The notes under the pieces: model-generated | The model's database searches: none | Told to the model about the DNA's origin: nothing | The model's input: the letters and a program-made list of their open reading frames with translations, nothing else | Assembly (NCBI GenBank): GCA_012031475.1 | Contig: JAAUTJ010000212.1 | Span: 1-7,568 of the forward strand | Direction: 5' to 3' | Length of the DNA: 7,568 nt | Origin: Leptolyngbyaceae cyanobacterium SM1_3_5 | Lineage (GTDB): Bacteria > Cyanobacteriota > Cyanobacteriia > Elainellales > Elainellaceae | Made by a program: the position numbers and the translations under genes | Shown: in pieces, positions 6,178 to 7,568 of the stretch | Numbering within the stretch: position 1 is the stretch's first letter | How the letters are laid out: every line of letters begins with the position of its first letter

Positions 6178-6782
6178 GCTACTTCTCCATCAAACAGGCT
6201 GCTCCAAAGTCGCTGCGATCCCGCCGTGCCTGTGCAAAACAGCAGTTGGCCGAGCAGATCGATCGCCAAGTCGTTTAATTGCTGATCCGTGCTGCTGTAG
6301 GCCGTCACCAGCGTTCGACGCGGATTCATGCGGGCGCGGAAGTGAGCGCGGAAGCGTTCCAAATATTGACTCAGCAAATAGTGCTGATCGAGCGGCAATG
6401 CCTTTTCGCGCAACTGCTGCTCCACCATCAGAAGTTGCCGAACCAAAACCGTCAGGCGGCGAGCGAGATGACAGGCAATCAGGACGAGGGCTTTGGCTTC
6501 CATCAGGCTCAGCGGGCGGCGCGGATTGAAGCGTTGCCGCCAAGGATTCGTGCTTCGCATTCGCCAGAGCGAAACGCGATTGTGAATCACGCTTTTAAGG
6601 TCGAGTTCATCAACCGTTGCCAAAATCGCCTCGGAGCCGCCCAAGTCGAGCGCTTCGATCGCCAGCAGCAGCAAATCAATCTGCACCCGTGCCCGACGCG
6701 GACACTCGCCATCCGCAGAGTTTGGATTCGGCAGCGTTTCGAGAATGAGAGGAATCGGGGCGGGTGGACTTTGTACTTGCAT
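6174..6782 (-). CDS. DUF3038 domain-containing protein
   Basis: This 202-residue soluble protein matches the cyanobacterial DUF3038 family, whose function is unknown. A variable proline-rich N-terminus (about 1-26) precedes the family signature CPRRARVQIDLLLLAIEALD-LGGSEAILA (27-55). The rest is predicted helical and rich in arginine: SLMEAKALVLIACHLARRLTVLVRQLL (92-118), a charged stretch (120-153), and a closing helix near LNDLAIDLLGQLLFCTGTAGSQRLW (169-193). No membrane segment or enzyme motif is visible. The ATG at 6782 gives the family-like N-terminus; the frame stays open to 6890. Its TGA overlaps the DUF4335 ATG (ATGA), so the two proteins are translationally coupled and probably made together. 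A candidate extended -10 promoter lies about 26 nt upstream of the start. Confidence 0.87.
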   Translation of the reverse strand: MQVQSPPAPIPLILETLPNPNSADGECPRRARVQIDLLLLAIEALDLGGSEAILATVDELDLKSVIHNRVSLWRMRSTNPWRQRFNPRRPLSLMEAKALVLIACHLARRLTVLVRQLLMVEQQLREKALPLDQHYLLSQYLERFRAHFRARMNPRRTLVTAYSSTDQQLNDLAIDLLGQLLFCTGTAGSQRLWSSLFDGEVA

Positions 6783-6807
6783 TACCCTAGGGGAAAGATT
6801 CAGCAGA

Positions 6808-6816
6808 ATTCTATCA
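6808..6816 (-). promoter_or_regulatory. Candidate extended -10 promoter for DUF3038-DUF4335
   Basis: On the minus strand TGATAGAAT carries the TGn extension and one mismatch to TATAAT, 26 nt before the DUF3038 ATG. No clear -35 is seen at 16-18 nt. The sequence continues as TAGAATTCT, the same 9-mer found before DUF4330. Confidence 0.4.
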
Positions 6817-6897
6817 GAACAAAGATGCAGCAACGAAATACAGCGATGGCAAAGCCGACGTTGCGCGGCAGAGCAAGTCGGTTTCACCAAGTTTCTT

Positions 6898-6911
6898 GAC
6901 GATCGATCGTC
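6898..6911. other. 14-bp perfect palindrome in the DUF427-DUF3038 gap
   Basis: GACGATCGATCGTC is a perfect palindrome about 90 bp upstream of the DUF3038 promoter candidate. It could be an operator for a dimeric regulator or simply a product of the abundant CGATCG words. The rest of 6783-7006 shows no gene, and no strong terminator follows DUF427. Confidence 0.4.
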
Positions 6912-7006
6912 CTTCAGTGTGCCCGCGCTCTACCTTTGCTGCATCAGTGCCACTTCATCCTTCAAGCAGTCGATCGCAACTTCCGTAAGATTATGCTTCG
7001 ATCGGG

Positions 7007-7291
7007 TTACGCTTCGACCTTGACGCCGCGCCAAAACGCAATGTAGCCTTCGATATTTTTGGCTTTATCTTTCGTGGTCGGATAGTACCAAGCGGCATCT
7101 TTGTTCACCTGTCCATCGACTTCGAGCGAGTAGTAGCTGGCGACGCCTTTCCAGGGACAGGTGGTGTGCGTTTCGCTGGGCTTGAAGTACTCACTCTTAA
7201 TGGCATCTGGCGGAAAATACTGGTTGCCTTCTACGACCTCGGTGCGATCGCTTTCGGCTAAAACCACGCCGTTCCAAATTGCTTTTGGCAT
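7007..7291 (-). CDS. DUF427 domain-containing protein
   Basis: This 94-residue protein matches the DUF427 family (small beta-rich domain, function not established), which is common as a single-domain protein of about 95 residues in bacteria. Visible family blocks are KAIWNGVVLAESD (3-15), VVEGNQYFP (19-27), TTCPWKGVASYYSL (43-56) with the conserved C-P-W-K-G, AAWYYP (66-71) and AFWRGVKVE (85-93). The ATG at 7291 is chosen because the family normally begins here and AGGAG lies 10 nt upstream; the frame continues to 7339 without likeness to the family. No signal or membrane segment is present. It stands alone, with 224 nt to DUF3038 downstream and divergent from sqdB. Confidence 0.88.
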   Translation of the reverse strand: MPKAIWNGVVLAESDRTEVVEGNQYFPPDAIKSEYFKPSETHTTCPWKGVASYYSLEVDGQVNKDAAWYYPTTKDKAKNIEGYIAFWRGVKVEA

Positions 7292-7364
7292 AAAAACTCG
7301 TCTCCTGCGGATTCTTTCACATTGATCTGCACCAACCATTTATTTTAACGTTCCTGTCTCCAAT

Positions 7365-7401
7365 GGCGCGATCCCGTTTCGCAAGCTAAAGCGATCGCGC
7401 C
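7365..7401. repeat. 9-bp inverted repeat in the DUF427-sqdB divergent region
   Basis: GGCGCGATC (7365-7373) and GATCGCGCC (7393-7401) are perfect inverted copies with a 19-nt spacer; the right arm overlaps a HIP1 octamer (7391-7398). No T tract follows, so a terminator is unlikely. The rest of 7292-7521 contains no gene. Confidence 0.45.
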
Positions 7402-7480
7402 GGACGCCAACAGCGGCTCTATCGATCGGTAGATGCTAAATCAACTCCTGCGCCCTGATGCTCTGAAGTGCGCCCAAACC

Positions 7481-7489
7481 TGATAGATT
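7481..7489 (+). promoter_or_regulatory. Candidate extended -10 promoter for sqdB
   Basis: TGATAGATT has the TGn extension and resembles the element before DUF3038. It lies 32 nt before the sqdB ATG and is flanked by CCAAA (7474-7478) and TTTGG (7488-7492), a short inverted repeat. No good -35 box is visible. Confidence 0.35.
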
Positions 7490-7521
7490 TGGACGAGTAT
7501 TCCCAAACAAGATTTAGCAAG

Positions 7522-7568
7522 ATGAGAGTCCTAGTAATTGGTGGCGGATGCTATGCGGATGGGCAACC
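7522..7568 (+). CDS. sqdB: UDP-sulfoquinovose synthase, 5' end only, with apparent indels
   Basis: The frame opens MRVLVIGG, the Rossmann-fold start of SqdB, the NAD-dependent short-chain dehydrogenase/reductase-type enzyme that makes UDP-sulfoquinovose from UDP-glucose and sulfite for sulfolipid in thylakoid membranes. SqdB normally continues GGDGYCGWAT, carrying the GxxGxxG NAD-binding motif. Here the bases after GGTGGC are scrambled by about one: as written they read GGCYADGQP, but restoring a T in TATGCGG gives YCGWAT to the window edge, and a one-base slip in GGATGC versus GATGGC would restore GGDG. The gene is cut by the window boundary after 47 bases. Identification rests on this short match, so other SDR-family epimerases are possible but the YCGWAT context favours SqdB. 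Confidence 0.75.
   Translation, partial: MRVLVIGGGCYADGQ

Noticed and set aside
1..7568. CRISPR array or mobile element
   Set aside because: The repeated words are dispersed HIP1 and CGATCG motifs without regular spacing, and no transposase, integrase or terminal inverted repeats are visible.

Overview
The window looks like a cyanobacterial chromosome segment. The HIP1 octamer GCGATCGC occurs about 15 times in 7.6 kb, CGATCG-containing variants are denser still, and most genes belong to families typical of cyanobacteria (DUF3038, DUF4335, DUF4330, a Uma2-type nuclease and, at the right edge, the start of the sulfolipid gene sqdB). GC content is moderate to fairly high. No rRNA, tRNA, insertion sequence, prophage or CRISPR array is visible. 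No genus can be named from this alone.

Layout, left to right. (1) 36-2580, minus strand: a two-gene operon with a CodB-like NCS1 nucleobase permease transcribed first and an ATZ/TRZ-type amidohydrolase 4 nt behind it, a plausible uptake-plus-deamination unit for a nucleobase or related N-heterocycle. (2) 2686-3312, minus: a Uma2 (DUF820) endonuclease-like protein whose best ribosome-binding site and ATG are out of frame with its body. (3) 3339-3375: a terminator whose arms are two HIP1 octamers. (4) 3406-4257, minus: an M48 zinc metalloprotease with an N-terminal membrane/signal segment, divergent from (5) 4408-4938, plus: a single-pass membrane DUF4330 protein. (6) 4957-5057: terminators between convergent genes. 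(7) 5069-6782, minus: a DUF3038-DUF4335 pair joined by an ATGA overlap, with DUF4335 split between two frames near its N-terminus. (8) 7007-7291, minus: a small DUF427 protein. (9) 7522-7568, plus: the first codons of sqdB, cut by the window edge.

The most informative observation is that three genes (Uma2, DUF4335, sqdB) each look one base out of frame near their 5' ends. In DUF4335 the break lies at an A5/T5 run and restoring one base gives a 369-residue protein. In sqdB the expected GGDGYCGWAT reappears only after restoring a base. Such clustering points to indel errors in the assembly, or less likely to several recent frameshift mutations. The strongest candidate for an undescribed system is the translationally coupled DUF3038-DUF4335 pair, apparently a cytosolic protein and a membrane-anchored partner of unknown function. 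No gap between genes exceeds 300 bases; the longest (6783-7006 and 7292-7521) hold only candidate promoter elements and small inverted repeats.
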